From IMCC26077 sp964490435 (GTDB lineage: Bacteria; Actinomycetota; Actinomycetes; Nanopelagicales; Nanopelagicaceae), in NCBI GenBank assembly GCA_964490435.1, contig CAZBCF010000002.1, positions 6,268-70,267 of the forward strand: a DNA stretch of 64,000 nt, read 5' to 3'. The translations under genes were made by a program, and so were the position numbers. This document shows, piece after piece, positions 17,530 through 26,142 of the stretch. A model generated the notes under the pieces. It saw nothing but the letters and a program-made list of their open reading frames with translations. It did not search any database and was not told the DNA's origin. Positions within the stretch are counted from its first letter, which is position 1. The number at the start of each line of letters is the position of its first letter.

Positions 17530-18953
17530 TAGTTCTTAGCCAACTCCGCAGCCTTGCGCTCGACATCTTCTAGGCCGCCGCACATGAAGAACGCCTGCTC
17601 TGGGACGTGGTCATATTTTCCATCTGCGAGCGCTTCGAATGCTTCAATCGTCTCAGAGAGCGGCACAAAGGATCCATCGAGGCCAGTGAAGACCTTTGCG
17701 ACGAAGGTGTTCTGCGAGAGGAAGCGCTGAATACGACGAGCGCGACCGACGAGAATGCGATCTTCTTCGGAAAGTTCATCGATACCAAGAATTGCAATGA
17801 TGTCTTGGAGATCCTTGTAGCGCTGCAAGATTTGCTTAGTTCGGTTTGCAACTTGGAAGTGCTTCTCACCGATATAGCGCGGATCCAAGATTCGTGAAGT
17901 GGAATCGAGTGGATCCACTGCAGGATAGATACCCAACTCGGAAATTGGGCGAGAGAGAACGGTCGTCGCATCAAGGTGGGCGAAGGTGGTGTGTGGCGCT
18001 GGGTCTGTGATGTCGTCAGCAGGAACATAAATAGCCTGCATCGAGGTGATCGAGTGACCACGCGTTGATGTGATGCGCTCTTGCAATTGACCCATCTCAT
18101 CAGCAAGCGTCGGCTGGTAACCCACGGCGGAAGGCATACGACCAAGGAGCGTTGACACCTCAGAACCTGCTTGGGTAAAGCGGAAGATGTTGTCGATAAA
18201 GAGCAACACATCCTGCTTCTGAACATCGCGGAAGTATTCCGCCATCGTAAGCGCAGAGAGAGCAACTCGAAGACGAGTTCCTGGCGGCTCATCCATCTGA
18301 CCGAAGACCAATGCGGTCTTATTGATAACGCCAGTCTCGGTCATTTCAAGAAAGAGATCATTTCCTTCACGAGTACGTTCACCAACACCGGCAAAAACTG
18401 AAACGCCACCGAAGTTCTCAGCAACCCGGTAAATCATCTCCTGGATAAGAACTGTCTTGCCTACACCCGCACCACCGAAGAGTCCAATTTTTCCACCACG
18501 CACATATGGGGTGAGTAGATCGATGACTTTGATACCGGTTTCGAACATCTCAGTCTTGGACTCAAGCTGATCAAAATCTGGTGCGTTGCGGTGAATCGGC
18601 CAACGCTCTTTGATATCAAGAGAAGAGGTTGGCACATCAAGGGATTCACCAAGAGTGTTGAATACATGTCCTTTTGTGACATCGCCCACTGGTACCGAGA
18701 TGGCTGCACCAGTATCACGAACTTGAGCACCACGGACCATGCCATCAGTAGGTTGCATGGAGATCGCACGAATCAAGTTATCGCCGATATGTTGTGCGAC
18801 TTCAAGAGTGAGGGTGCGTTGTCCACCACCCAACGTCACATCGACATGAAGGGCATTGAAGATATCTGGCATCGAATCGGCCGGGAACTCAACGTCCACG
18901 ACGGGTCCAATGACTCGAGCTACGCGCCCTGCGGTTTTAGTTTCAGTTGCCAT
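17529..18953 (-). CDS. atpD: F1 ATP synthase beta subunit
   Basis: A 474-aa catalytic subunit. Walker A GGAGVGKT, Walker B LLFIDNIFRFTQAGSEVS, and ALTMAEYFRDV are visible. The length is typical. It lies 3 bp after atpG and overlaps atpC (TAATG), so the three genes are tightly coupled. Confidence 0.98.
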   Translation of the reverse strand: MATETKTAGRVARVIGPVVDVEFPADSMPDIFNALHVDVTLGGGQRTLTLEVAQHIGDNLIRAISMQPTDGMVRGAQVRDTGAAISVPVGDVTKGHVFNTLGESLDVPTSSLDIKERWPIHRNAPDFDQLESKTEMFETGIKVIDLLTPYVRGGKIGLFGGAGVGKTVLIQEMIYRVAENFGGVSVFAGVGERTREGNDLFLEMTETGVINKTALVFGQMDEPPGTRLRVALSALTMAEYFRDVQKQDVLLFIDNIFRFTQAGSEVSTLLGRMPSAVGYQPTLADEMGQLQERITSTRGHSITSMQAIYVPADDITDPAPHTTFAHLDATTVLSRPISELGIYPAVDPLDSTSRILDPRYIGEKHFQVANRTKQILQRYKDLQDIIAILGIDELSEEDRILVGRARRIQRFLSQNTFVAKVFTGLDGSFVPLSETIEAFEALADGKYDHVPEQAFFMCGGLEDVERKAAELAKN

Positions 18954-18956
18954 CTC

Positions 18957-19868
18957 TTACTCACTTCCTGCACTAGCAGAGGCGAGCGCATCTGCGCCGC
19001 CAACGATTTCACTGATTTCTTGGGTGATTTCGGCTTGACGGGCCGCGTTCGCAAGTCGGGTGAGCGACTTGATTAATTCATCAGCGTTGTCAGTTGCTGA
19101 TTTCATTGCGCGACGGCGCGCTGCATGCTCAGAGGCAGCAGATTGCAGTAGCGCATTGAAAATTCGGGCTTCCACATAACGAGGAAGGAGAGCATCAAGA
19201 ACTGTGCCGGCAGAAGGTTCGAACTCATATAAAGGTAGCGGTCCTACTACTGCGGTTGTCGTCTCAACAACTTCGAGTGGAAGCATTCGCTTTGCCATTG
19301 GTTCTTGTGTAACCATAGAACGGAATTCGGTATAGACGATATGCAATTCAGCTACACCGTTAGAGTCAGTTGCAGAATCTAGCAAGAATGCCTCAAGTAA
19401 TGCCTCCGAAATCTCTTTCGCATGCGCATACGTTGGATTGTCACTAAAACCACTCCACTGTTTTGCAATCGCTCGATTCCGGAATCGGTAGTAGTTGATT
19501 GCTTTACGCCCTACGAGATAAGCCTTTGCCTCTAATCCTCGCTCACGCAACATCGAGACTACTTGATCGCCCTCTTTGATGACGCTACTTGAATAAGCAC
19601 CAGCCATACCTCGATCGGCAGAAATAATTAAGACTGCTGCGCTCTTTGGATTCTTTTCGTCCTCAGTCAATGGATGCTTCGTGCTTGAGAAAGAGGCTAC
19701 TGCAGTGACAGCGCGCGTTAACTCATTCGCGTAAGGAGTCGACGCCTGAACTTTCTGTTGCGCCTTCACAATACGCGACGCGGAAATCAATTCCATTGCC
19801 TTCGTGATCTTCTTTGTCGCCTTCACCGAACGCATACGTCTGCGGTAGGTACGTAACTGTGCTCCCAT
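18957..19868 (-). CDS. atpG: F1 ATP synthase gamma subunit
   Basis: A 303-aa central stalk subunit with the N-terminal LRTYRRRMRSVKATKKITKAMELISASRI helix region and the C-terminal helix RRRAMKSATDNADELI. Both are hallmark gamma sequences that form the coiled coil in the alpha-beta hexamer. A GGAGG ribosome binding site is visible upstream. It lies between atpA and atpD, as in all bacterial atp operons. Confidence 0.97.
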   Translation of the reverse strand: MGAQLRTYRRRMRSVKATKKITKAMELISASRIVKAQQKVQASTPYANELTRAVTAVASFSSTKHPLTEDEKNPKSAAVLIISADRGMAGAYSSSVIKEGDQVVSMLRERGLEAKAYLVGRKAINYYRFRNRAIAKQWSGFSDNPTYAHAKEISEALLEAFLLDSATDSNGVAELHIVYTEFRSMVTQEPMAKRMLPLEVVETTTAVVGPLPLYEFEPSAGTVLDALLPRYVEARIFNALLQSAASEHAARRRAMKSATDNADELIKSLTRLANAARQAEITQEISEIVGGADALASASAGSE

Positions 19869-19914
19869 ATCTCTGCCTCCTTCCTAACTTTGTCTCGGAT
19901 ACTTCGAACTTTGA

Positions 19915-21549
19915 TTACTTCTTTGCCGGCACCACGCGAGTGATTGCTTCTGCGCCTTCGCCTTCAAGGGCTTGGGCAGGCGCCTCATTCACAGGCGCGG
20001 CTGACGATGCATTGAAGCGCGCAGTAAAGGTCTCAATGGCTTCGGTGAGCGCTGCGACTGTGTCGTCGGAGAGTTCCTTCGTCTCTTCAATGACATCAAG
20101 GATCTTCTTCCGGTCGCGACCGAGGAATTCGAGGAATTCGCTCTCGAAACGTCGGATATCAGCAACGGGAATCTTGTCGAGTTTTCCGGTAGTTCCCGCC
20201 CAGATTGATGCCACCTCTTGAGGAACCGAAAATGGACTGTACTGGCCTTGCTTAAGCAATTCGACCATGCGTGCACCACGTTCAAGTTGTGCTTTAGATG
20301 CAGCGTCGAGATCCGAGCCAAAAGCAGCGAACGCTTCTAGTTCACGATATTGGGCAAGGTCAAGACGAAGGCGTCCGGCAATCTTCTTGATTGCCTTAGT
20401 TTGCGCTGAACCACCAACGCGCGAAACCGAGATACCTACGTTGATGGCAGGGCGTACGCCAGCATTGAAAAGATCGGTCTCAAGGAAGCACTGGCCGTCA
20501 GTAATCGAAATGACGTTTGTAGGAATAAAGGCTGATACGTCGTTACCTTTAGTCTCGATGATTGGCAATCCTGTCATCGAACCTGCTCCCATTTCATCAG
20601 AGAGCTTCGCACATCGTTCGAGCAGACGTGAGTGTAAGTAGAAAACATCTCCTGGGTAAGCCTCGCGACCTGGCGGACGACGAAGTAGAAGCGAGACCGA
20701 GCGATATGCCTCGGCTTGCTTGGAAAGATCGTCGAAGACAATCAGCACGTGTTGTCCTTGGTACATCCAATGCTGTCCGATTGCAGATCCAGTATATGGA
20801 GCAAGGTATTTGAATCCTGCAGGGTCAGAGGCTGGTGATGCAACGATTGTGGTGTACTCAAGCGCACCTGCCTCTTCGAGTGCTGCGCGCACCGATGCAA
20901 TGGTCGAACCCTTCTGACCGATTGCAACATAGATACATTTCACTTGCTTCTTTGGATCGCCTGACTTCCAGTTCTCACGTTGGTTGATGATGGTGTCAAT
21001 CGCTACCGCAGTCTTTCCGGTCTGACGATCTCCGATGATCAACTGGCGCTGTCCACGACCGATTGCGGTCATGGCATCGATTGCCTTGATTCCGGTCTGA
21101 AGCGGTTCCTTCACAGGTTGACGTTGCACAACTGATGGCGCCTGCAATTCAAGAGCGCGACGATCGGAGGCTTTGATCTCGCCCTTTCCGTCGATAGGAC
21201 GTCCGAGGGCATCGACTACGCGACCGAGGAACCCATCTCCGACTGGCACAGAGAGAATTTCGCCGGTACGACGTACGGTCGTTCCTTCTTCAATACCTGT
21301 TGTCTCCCCCAAAATGACGATTCCGATCTCACGGACATCAAGGTTGAGTGCAAGGCCCAGCGTGCCATTCTCGAATTGGAGAAGCTCGTTAGTCATCGTT
21401 GATGGCAGACCAGCAACGCGCGCGATTCCATCACCTGCCTCAGTAACCGTTCCGATCTCATCACGGCTTGCGCCACTTGGTGAATAGGCCTGAACGAACT
21501 TCGCCAGCGCATCTCGGATTTCTTCAGGTCGGATTGTTAACTCCGCCAT
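19915..21549 (-). CDS. atpA: F1 ATP synthase alpha subunit
   Basis: A 544-aa non-catalytic nucleotide-binding subunit with Walker A GDRQTGKTA, DDLSKQAEAYR and the RPPGREAYPGDVFYLHSRLLERCA segment. The C-terminal tail, about 35 residues longer than the E. coli protein, is acidic and Ala/Pro-rich (NEAPAQALEGEGAE), a feature of actinobacterial alpha subunits. It follows atpH by 22 bp with AAGGAG upstream. Confidence 0.98.
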   Translation of the reverse strand: MAELTIRPEEIRDALAKFVQAYSPSGASRDEIGTVTEAGDGIARVAGLPSTMTNELLQFENGTLGLALNLDVREIGIVILGETTGIEEGTTVRRTGEILSVPVGDGFLGRVVDALGRPIDGKGEIKASDRRALELQAPSVVQRQPVKEPLQTGIKAIDAMTAIGRGQRQLIIGDRQTGKTAVAIDTIINQRENWKSGDPKKQVKCIYVAIGQKGSTIASVRAALEEAGALEYTTIVASPASDPAGFKYLAPYTGSAIGQHWMYQGQHVLIVFDDLSKQAEAYRSVSLLLRRPPGREAYPGDVFYLHSRLLERCAKLSDEMGAGSMTGLPIIETKGNDVSAFIPTNVISITDGQCFLETDLFNAGVRPAINVGISVSRVGGSAQTKAIKKIAGRLRLDLAQYRELEAFAAFGSDLDAASKAQLERGARMVELLKQGQYSPFSVPQEVASIWAGTTGKLDKIPVADIRRFESEFLEFLGRDRKKILDVIEETKELSDDTVAALTEAIETFTARFNASSAAPVNEAPAQALEGEGAEAITRVVPAKK

Positions 21550-21571
21550 CTCTTACTCCTTCTCCTTGGGG

Positions 21572-22405
21572 TTATACGGCCAGTTCTCGTCCTGCTTGAG
21601 CTAAACGACTGGCAAGTGAGCCATCGATTAACTCATCAGCAAAACGAATCGATACCCCACCGAGTACGGCAGAGTCGACTTCAACATTTATTCGAACATT
21701 TCTCCCCACTTGCGCAGAGAGAGATTTTGTCAATTTATCTAGTTGTGCACTAGTGAGCGCTTGTGCTGTTCGCACATATGCAATCACTTGGTTCCTACGA
21801 TCTGACGCTGCCTGAGCAAACTCATTCAAGCCAGTCTCAATATTTCGACCACGTGGATGAGCGACTAAATGAGAGATGAGTTCAATAGTTTGCGAAGTAG
21901 CCTTTCCAGATAACAACGCCTGCACAACTCCCGCTTTACCTTCAGGACTTGTATTGGATGAAGGTGAAAGGAAAGAGCGTAGCTCTGGATTTGCATTCAA
22001 CGTTCGACTGAAGCGGAAGAGTTCTTCTTCTAGTCGATCCAAATTATTTTCTTCTTCTGCGGCGAAAGCTTGTGCTGATACTGCTAGCCATTCAGCTACA
22101 TCAGCAAGATCACGCGGGGTGGACCACTTTGATGCAACGAGTCCTTCAACAAGAACTGCTGCCTTGGCAGAAATCTTGCTGCCAAAAAGTGAATTCGCTA
22201 GCGCGCTCTTATCGTTCGCATCTCTCGATGGGTCTGTAAGAGCACGTCGCAGTGAAAGTGATGAGTCGAGTGCAACTGCGACTGCAAAGAGATCTCCAGA
22301 AATATTCGCAGCATCTTTAGCGCTACTGCCGCTCAGGCTGCCATTCAGCGCCTTCCGAGCAGTAGCGAAAGAATCGCGACTACTTCCTCTCAATGCAAGC
22401 GTCAT
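21572..22405 (-). CDS. atpH: F1 ATP synthase delta subunit
   Basis: A 277-aa peripheral stalk subunit. About 180 aa is usual for E. coli-type delta; actinobacteria have 270-aa forms, so this length fits. The conserved C-terminal motif reads VNVRINVEVDSAVLGGVSIRFADELIDGSLASRL-like (residues about 238-270). It lies between atpF and atpA with 6-22 bp gaps. Confidence 0.94.
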   Translation of the reverse strand: MTLALRGSSRDSFATARKALNGSLSGSSAKDAANISGDLFAVAVALDSSLSLRRALTDPSRDANDKSALANSLFGSKISAKAAVLVEGLVASKWSTPRDLADVAEWLAVSAQAFAAEEENNLDRLEEELFRFSRTLNANPELRSFLSPSSNTSPEGKAGVVQALLSGKATSQTIELISHLVAHPRGRNIETGLNEFAQAASDRRNQVIAYVRTAQALTSAQLDKLTKSLSAQVGRNVRINVEVDSAVLGGVSIRFADELIDGSLASRLAQAGRELAV

Positions 22406-22411
22406 AGTTGC

Positions 22412-22957
22412 TTACTTGCTCCTCTCGAGATCCTCAAGGAATCGATCCACTACGCGAGATTGGCGCGCTTGGTCTTCAAGTGATTCGCCTACAATTTTTG
22501 ATGCGAGCGAAGTAGCAATTGCACCAACTTCTTGCATCAAGGCGTTCATAGCTTGTTGACGTTCGGCTTCGATTGAAGCACGAGCGGCAGTGGTGATTCG
22601 AGTTGCTTCCTCTTGCGCTTTTGCTCGCATCTCCTCGATGATTGCTGCTCCTTCAGCACGCGCTTCTTCGCGCATTTTCTGCGCTTCTCCACGGGCATCA
22701 GAGAGTTGGGCTTGATAAGAGGCAAGCGCTGCTTGAGCATCGCGTTGCGCCTGTTCTGCTCGTTCAATACCGCCCTGAATCGCATCCGTTCGCTCGCGAT
22801 ATGCCTTCTCAAATCGAGGAACTGCCTTTGTGCGCAGTAAAACGAAGAGGATGCTGAACGCGATCAAACCAACGATGATCTCGGCGGTCTTAGGCAGGAC
22901 AGGGCTATTCCCATCAACTGCTGCAAACGCGACGACTCCCGCTACATCTGGGTTCAT
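22412..22957 (-). CDS. atpF: F0 ATP synthase subunit b
   Basis: A 181-aa protein with one N-terminal membrane helix (EIIVGLIAFSILFVLL, about residues 24-40) and a long charged coiled coil (about 45-160, rich in Ala, Glu, Arg). It forms the peripheral stalk dimer linking subunit a to delta. There is no b'/fusion gene. It is 50 bp downstream of atpE. Confidence 0.95.
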   Translation of the reverse strand: MNPDVAGVVAFAAVDGNSPVLPKTAEIIVGLIAFSILFVLLRTKAVPRFEKAYRERTDAIQGGIERAEQAQRDAQAALASYQAQLSDARGEAQKMREEARAEGAAIIEEMRAKAQEEATRITTAARASIEAERQQAMNALMQEVGAIATSLASKIVGESLEDQARQSRVVDRFLEDLERSK

Positions 22958-23007
22958 GATGAACTCTCTTCTCTTCTCATCTGTTTAATACTTAGTTTCT
23001 TGAGCCT

Positions 23008-23211
23008 CTACAGAACGAATGCGAGCACGAGGCCAAAGAGCGCCAATGCTTCAGCGAGAGCGAATCCTAAGAATGCGAGTGGTTGCAGAATTCCACGCGC
23101 TTCTGGTTGACGCGCTACACCGTTGATGTAAGCAGCAAAAATCAAACCTGTCGCAATACCTGGGCCGATCGTTGATAGACCGAAACCGACGATACTGAGG
23201 GTACCTGTCAT
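23008..23211 (-). CDS. atpE: F0 ATP synthase subunit c
   Basis: A 67-aa double-helix membrane proteolipid that forms the rotor ring. The polar loop is RQPEARG (residues 34-40) and the ion-carrying carboxylate is Glu54 in GFALAEALALFG. The glutamine and Ser/Thr ligands typical of sodium-binding c subunits are not seen, so proton coupling is inferred. GGGAAGAG lies upstream of the ATG. Confidence 0.95.
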   Translation of the reverse strand: MTGTLSIVGFGLSTIGPGIATGLIFAAYINGVARQPEARGILQPLAFLGFALAEALALFGLVLAFVL

Positions 23212-23283
23212 TTCTCTTCCCTTTCATTAATTGACCAAAGGTGCCTTTGGCCAAACCTACTTGTTATTCAGTTGTCTTAAGTG

Positions 23284-24066
23284 TTAATGCCCATCTGCCA
23301 GAGCGCCTGCGATGTACAGCGCCGTTAACAAAGTGAAGATATATGCCTGAAGACATTGGATGCCTAATTCGAAGAAAGTCAAACCGATCGCAAAAGCAAA
23401 CGAGAAGGGGCTAAAAATCTTCAAGATCAAGTCACCATGAAGCAGGTGTTCTCCACCAATCGTGAAAACAAGGAGTAAGAGGTGGCCAGCAAACATGTTT
23501 GCGAAGAGACGAAGGGAGAGCGTAAGAGGTCGTGTCACGAAATAGGTCAAGATTTCAATTGGGGTCAAGATGATGTACACCGGTTTTGGGATATCTGGCA
23601 TGAAAGCAATCTCTTTGAGATATTTGCCGACTCCTTGATGGCGCATCCCTACATAGTGAAAGACGATAAAAACAAAAATAGTGATTGCAATCGGAAATCC
23701 AATGCGTGACATTGTGGGGAATTGGATGAGGGGAATAATTCCGAAAATGTTATTGACGAGCACAAAAGTGAAAAGAGAGAACAAGAAAGGTACATACTTC
23801 ATGAAGTCATGCCCGATGACATCTTTACCAATCGAGTTCCGAACGAAACCGTAGACTGCCTCACCAGCAAATTGGAGTCGACTTGGAACTACAGCCGCTC
23901 TGCGTGACGATGCAATGAAGAAAGTCGCAATGACAATTACTGAGAAGAGACAGAGAAAAACTGGCTTCGTGAAGTAAATGCTCTCCCCGAAGATCGGCGG
24001 GAATTGGAAATCCTTCGCACCTGGGGGTACGAATCCGCCTTCTTCACCAGCACTCATCTTGAGCAC
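23284..24066 (-). CDS. atpB: F0 ATP synthase subunit a
   Basis: A 260-aa membrane stator subunit with the conserved PLTLSLRLFANMFAGHLLL segment, whose Arg faces the c-ring carboxylate, and a C-terminal ELGIQCLQAYIFTLLTALYIAGAL helix. GTG 24066 has GGGAG seven bases upstream; ATG 24057, three codons in, is the alternative start. It is preceded by a 213-bp gap with tandem repeats. Confidence 0.95.
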   Translation of the reverse strand: MLKMSAGEEGGFVPPGAKDFQFPPIFGESIYFTKPVFLCLFSVIVIATFFIASSRRAAVVPSRLQFAGEAVYGFVRNSIGKDVIGHDFMKYVPFLFSLFTFVLVNNIFGIIPLIQFPTMSRIGFPIAITIFVFIVFHYVGMRHQGVGKYLKEIAFMPDIPKPVYIILTPIEILTYFVTRPLTLSLRLFANMFAGHLLLLVFTIGGEHLLHGDLILKIFSPFSFAFAIGLTFFELGIQCLQAYIFTLLTALYIAGALADGH

Positions 24067-24279
24067 CTGATAACTCCCTCGCCATACGTGAGACTCTGTT
24101 AATCCTGGTTAATCCTGGTTAATCCTGAGTTAAGCCTGACGGAACCACCATTGGCTCCGGTAGCAACAACCTATTGAAGCCACCCGGGAAAGCACGGGGA
24201 GGTGGCGGCCTCAACCCTGGGATAACCTAGAGGAATCTCTCCAGCGTGGCAAAACGCAGCGAGTGGCGAGGTCGGGCTG
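24067..24279 (-). other. 213-bp spacer inside the atp operon, upstream of atpB
   Basis: No gene is visible. On the minus strand it contains an imperfect hairpin (GCCACC...GGTGGC, about 24178-24207) and then three perfect 10-bp repeats close to atpB. It is the longest spacer in an otherwise compact operon, so a leader or internal promoter is plausible but not demonstrated. Confidence 0.5.
24098..24138. repeat. 10-bp tandem repeat (GTTAATCCTG x3 plus degenerate copy)
   Basis: Three perfect head-to-tail copies occupy 24098-24127, followed by AGTTAAGCCTG, a degenerate fourth copy. The array lies 32 bp upstream of the atpB GTG in its probable leader. A repeat operator, a slippage product or a neutral array cannot be told apart from sequence alone. 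Confidence 0.85.
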
Positions 24280-24468
24280 TTAACCCCGTCTAATAAATCG
24301 CATCCAGATCAGGTAAAAGCTCGCCGTGATTCCCACTATCAACCCGATCGGGATGGCCCAACGAAAATCAAAGAAGTAGTCGATCGCCCATCCGATGCCA
24401 CCCCAGACCAGCAGCCCCGAGAGCAAGTACGAAAAAATTGACCAGAACGCGCCATCGTCATTCGCCAT
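24280..24468 (-). CDS. AtpZ/AtpI-like F0 accessory protein
   Basis: A 62-aa protein from ATG 24468 with two membrane helices (SYLLSGLLVWGGIGWAIDYFF and WAIPIGLIVGITASFYLIWM). This is the AtpZ/AtpI-family pattern found at the head of atp operons, thought to help c-ring assembly or cation supply. A longer frame starts at a TTG (24576) inside atpI without a ribosome site, so the ATG, 41 bp after the atpI stop, was preferred. Confidence 0.72.
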   Translation of the reverse strand: MANDDGAFWSIFSYLLSGLLVWGGIGWAIDYFFDFRWAIPIGLIVGITASFYLIWMRFIRRG

Positions 24469-24509
24469 GGCTTGATGGTACTGAGCACGCTCGTCCGAAG
24501 GTAATGGAC

Positions 24510-24902
24510 TCAGCCACGCCTTGATTTTCGCCGTGTCCAGGCGGTTGTGAACGCCCAGATCTCCCCCGCCAACCAAGCGGTGGTTGTGGAGATTGCAATG
24601 ATTCCAAATGCCCGCTTATCCATGTCAATAGGATCCAAAAAAAAGAGACAGAGAAGAAGCAAACCGATCTTGATGAAGTAAGAAGCCATCGCCAATCCCA
24701 TCGTTGCAATTGGCGAGACCCGAGGCGCTATCAACGCAACAAGTAAGTGCACTACAAGAAATAGGAAGACCAATGCGATTGCAAATAGGCCAGCAACAAG
24801 ACCACCTTTGCCAACTAGCAAAGTAGCAATGGTGGTTCCTATCAGTCCAACAGCTAGTGCCGGGATACTTGAACTCTTAAAGAACTCTCTGTGATACTTC
24901 AA
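24510..24902 (-). CDS. atpI: AtpI-like F0 assembly protein
   Basis: A 130-aa protein with four membrane helices in the usual AtpI position before atpB. The start is TTG 24902. The ribosome site is lost at the N gap, but after collapsing the 55-bp duplication the TTG follows AAGGAGAG by about 9 bases and overlaps the wecA stop as TTGA, showing that this is the real start and that wecA and the atp genes are coupled. Confidence 0.78.
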   Translation of the reverse strand: MKYHREFFKSSSIPALAVGLIGTTIATLLVGKGGLVAGLFAIALVFLFLVVHLLVALIAPRVSPIATMGLAMASYFIKIGLLLLCLFFLDPIDMDKRAFGIIAISTTTAWLAGEIWAFTTAWTRRKSRRG

Positions 24903-25061
24903 ACGGNNNNNNNNNNNNNNNNNNNNNNNNNNNNNNNNNNNNNNNNNNNNNNNNNNNNNNNNNNNNNNNNNNNNNNNNNNNNNNNNNNNNNNNNNNNNNN
25001 NNNNNNAGCTAGTGCCGGGATACTTGAACTCTTAAAGAACTCTCTGTGATACTTCAAACGG
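24852..25061. other. Assembly gap: 100 N flanked by identical 55-bp copies
   Basis: Bases 24852-24906 and 25007-25061 are identical over 55 bp and enclose exactly 100 N (24907-25006). This is what a scaffolder leaves when two contigs overlap by one k-mer of 55. Removing 155 bases gives a continuous wecA-atpI junction. Confidence 0.93.
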
Positions 25062-26142
25062 ATACTCTCCTTCGAGCGCGTAACGAAAAAAGAAGAGTAG
25101 GTACGAATATCACGAGCGCTCCCAGAGCATTAAATCGCCAATCAATAAATGCCGATGCTGCTACGGGTAAGGCTATGAGCGCTGTCCATAAATAGAGTGC
25201 GAAGGTTGCACTTCGATGCGAATGACCTCGCTTGAGCAAACGATGGTGAAGATGTCCCATATCCGGCGCAAACGGAGAGCGACCGGCGCGCGTTCTTCGG
25301 ATAATCGCAAGAAAGAGGTCGATGATTGGGATCGCCAATACCGCAAACGGCAGAAGTAGTGGAACGAGTGTCGGAGCAAAATTCTGGGATGCAATTGCAT
25401 TCGCATCAATTTGACCCGTTAAAGTGATTGCTGCGACGCCAAGTAGTAGTCCAAGGACCATTGATCCAGAATCTCCCATAAATATCCGCGCCGGATACGC
25501 GTTGTGCGGAAGAAATCCAAGGCAAGCGCCAAGCATGATTGCAGTAATAAGTGAGGGTGCACCCGCGCGATCAAAGTTGTAGACCACTGAGAGCAAATAG
25601 GCGAAGGCGAAGAATGACCCCGCCGCAATCGCTACGATTCCCGCAGCGAGTCCGTCAAGCCCATCGATGAAATTCACCGCATTGATAGTGACAAGAATAA
25701 TGAGAATGGTGATGAGTTGGCCCAACGAAGTCGGGAGCATGGTCACCCCGTTGAGCGGAAGCCAGAGCAGTTGCACACCAAAATTGACCAAGATCGCAGC
25801 CGCCAATGTCTGACCGGCAAGTTTAGTTAGCGCATCCAAGCCCCACTTATCATCGAGCACTCCTAACAGACAAATCACCGTTGCCGCAAGACAGATGCCA
25901 CGAATCTGTTGATCTTGTAAGAAGGCTTTGCTCAATAACTTGAGTTGCGATGCAATCAATACTGCCAACATGATGGAGAGCCACATTGCTATCCCACCCC
26001 AACGCGGCGTGACTTCGGTGTGTACATCTCGGGCTCGCACTTGGGCAACAGCCCCGAATCTCAGCGCCAAGGATCGCGCTACAGGCGTGAGCAAATATAC
26101 GAAGATTCCAGTAATCAGCAGGATCAGAAGATGTTCACGCAT
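25054..26142 (-). CDS. Undecaprenyl-phosphate GlcNAc-1-phosphate transferase (WecA/TagO family)
   Basis: A 362-aa polyprenyl-phosphate sugar-1-phosphate transferase with about 11 membrane helices. The catalytic motifs are visible: VTPRWGG, LGVLDDKWGLD, NAVNFIDGLDGLAAG, MGDSGSM and a HLHHRLLKRGHSHR loop. It starts wall polymer or glycan synthesis on undecaprenyl phosphate. ATG 26142 overlaps the glyA stop as TAATG and was chosen over GTG 26175. It continues into atpI after gap collapse. Confidence 0.92.
   Translation of the reverse strand: MREHLLILLITGIFVYLLTPVARSLALRFGAVAQVRARDVHTEVTPRWGGIAMWLSIMLAVLIASQLKLLSKAFLQDQQIRGICLAATVICLLGVLDDKWGLDALTKLAGQTLAAAILVNFGVQLLWLPLNGVTMLPTSLGQLITILIILVTINAVNFIDGLDGLAAGIVAIAAGSFFAFAYLLSVVYNFDRAGAPSLITAIMLGACLGFLPHNAYPARIFMGDSGSMVLGLLLGVAAITLTGQIDANAIASQNFAPTLVPLLLPFAVLAIPIIDLFLAIIRRTRAGRSPFAPDMGHLHHRLLKRGHSHRSATFALYLWTALIALPVAASAFIDWRFNALGALVIFVPTLLFSLRARRRVSV

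Noticed and set aside
23051..23254. 67-aa minus-strand frame overlapping atpE
   Set aside because: It lies in another frame over the well-conserved c-subunit gene and has no family match or own ribosome site.
24280..24576. Longer 98-aa form of the AtpZ-like gene
   Set aside because: It would start at TTG without a ribosome site, 67 bp inside atpI; the ATG at 24468 fits the family length.
24907..25006. Unknown DNA of about 100 bp at the N run
   Set aside because: The identical 55-bp flanks and the restored gene overlap show the contigs overlap, so no sequence is missing.
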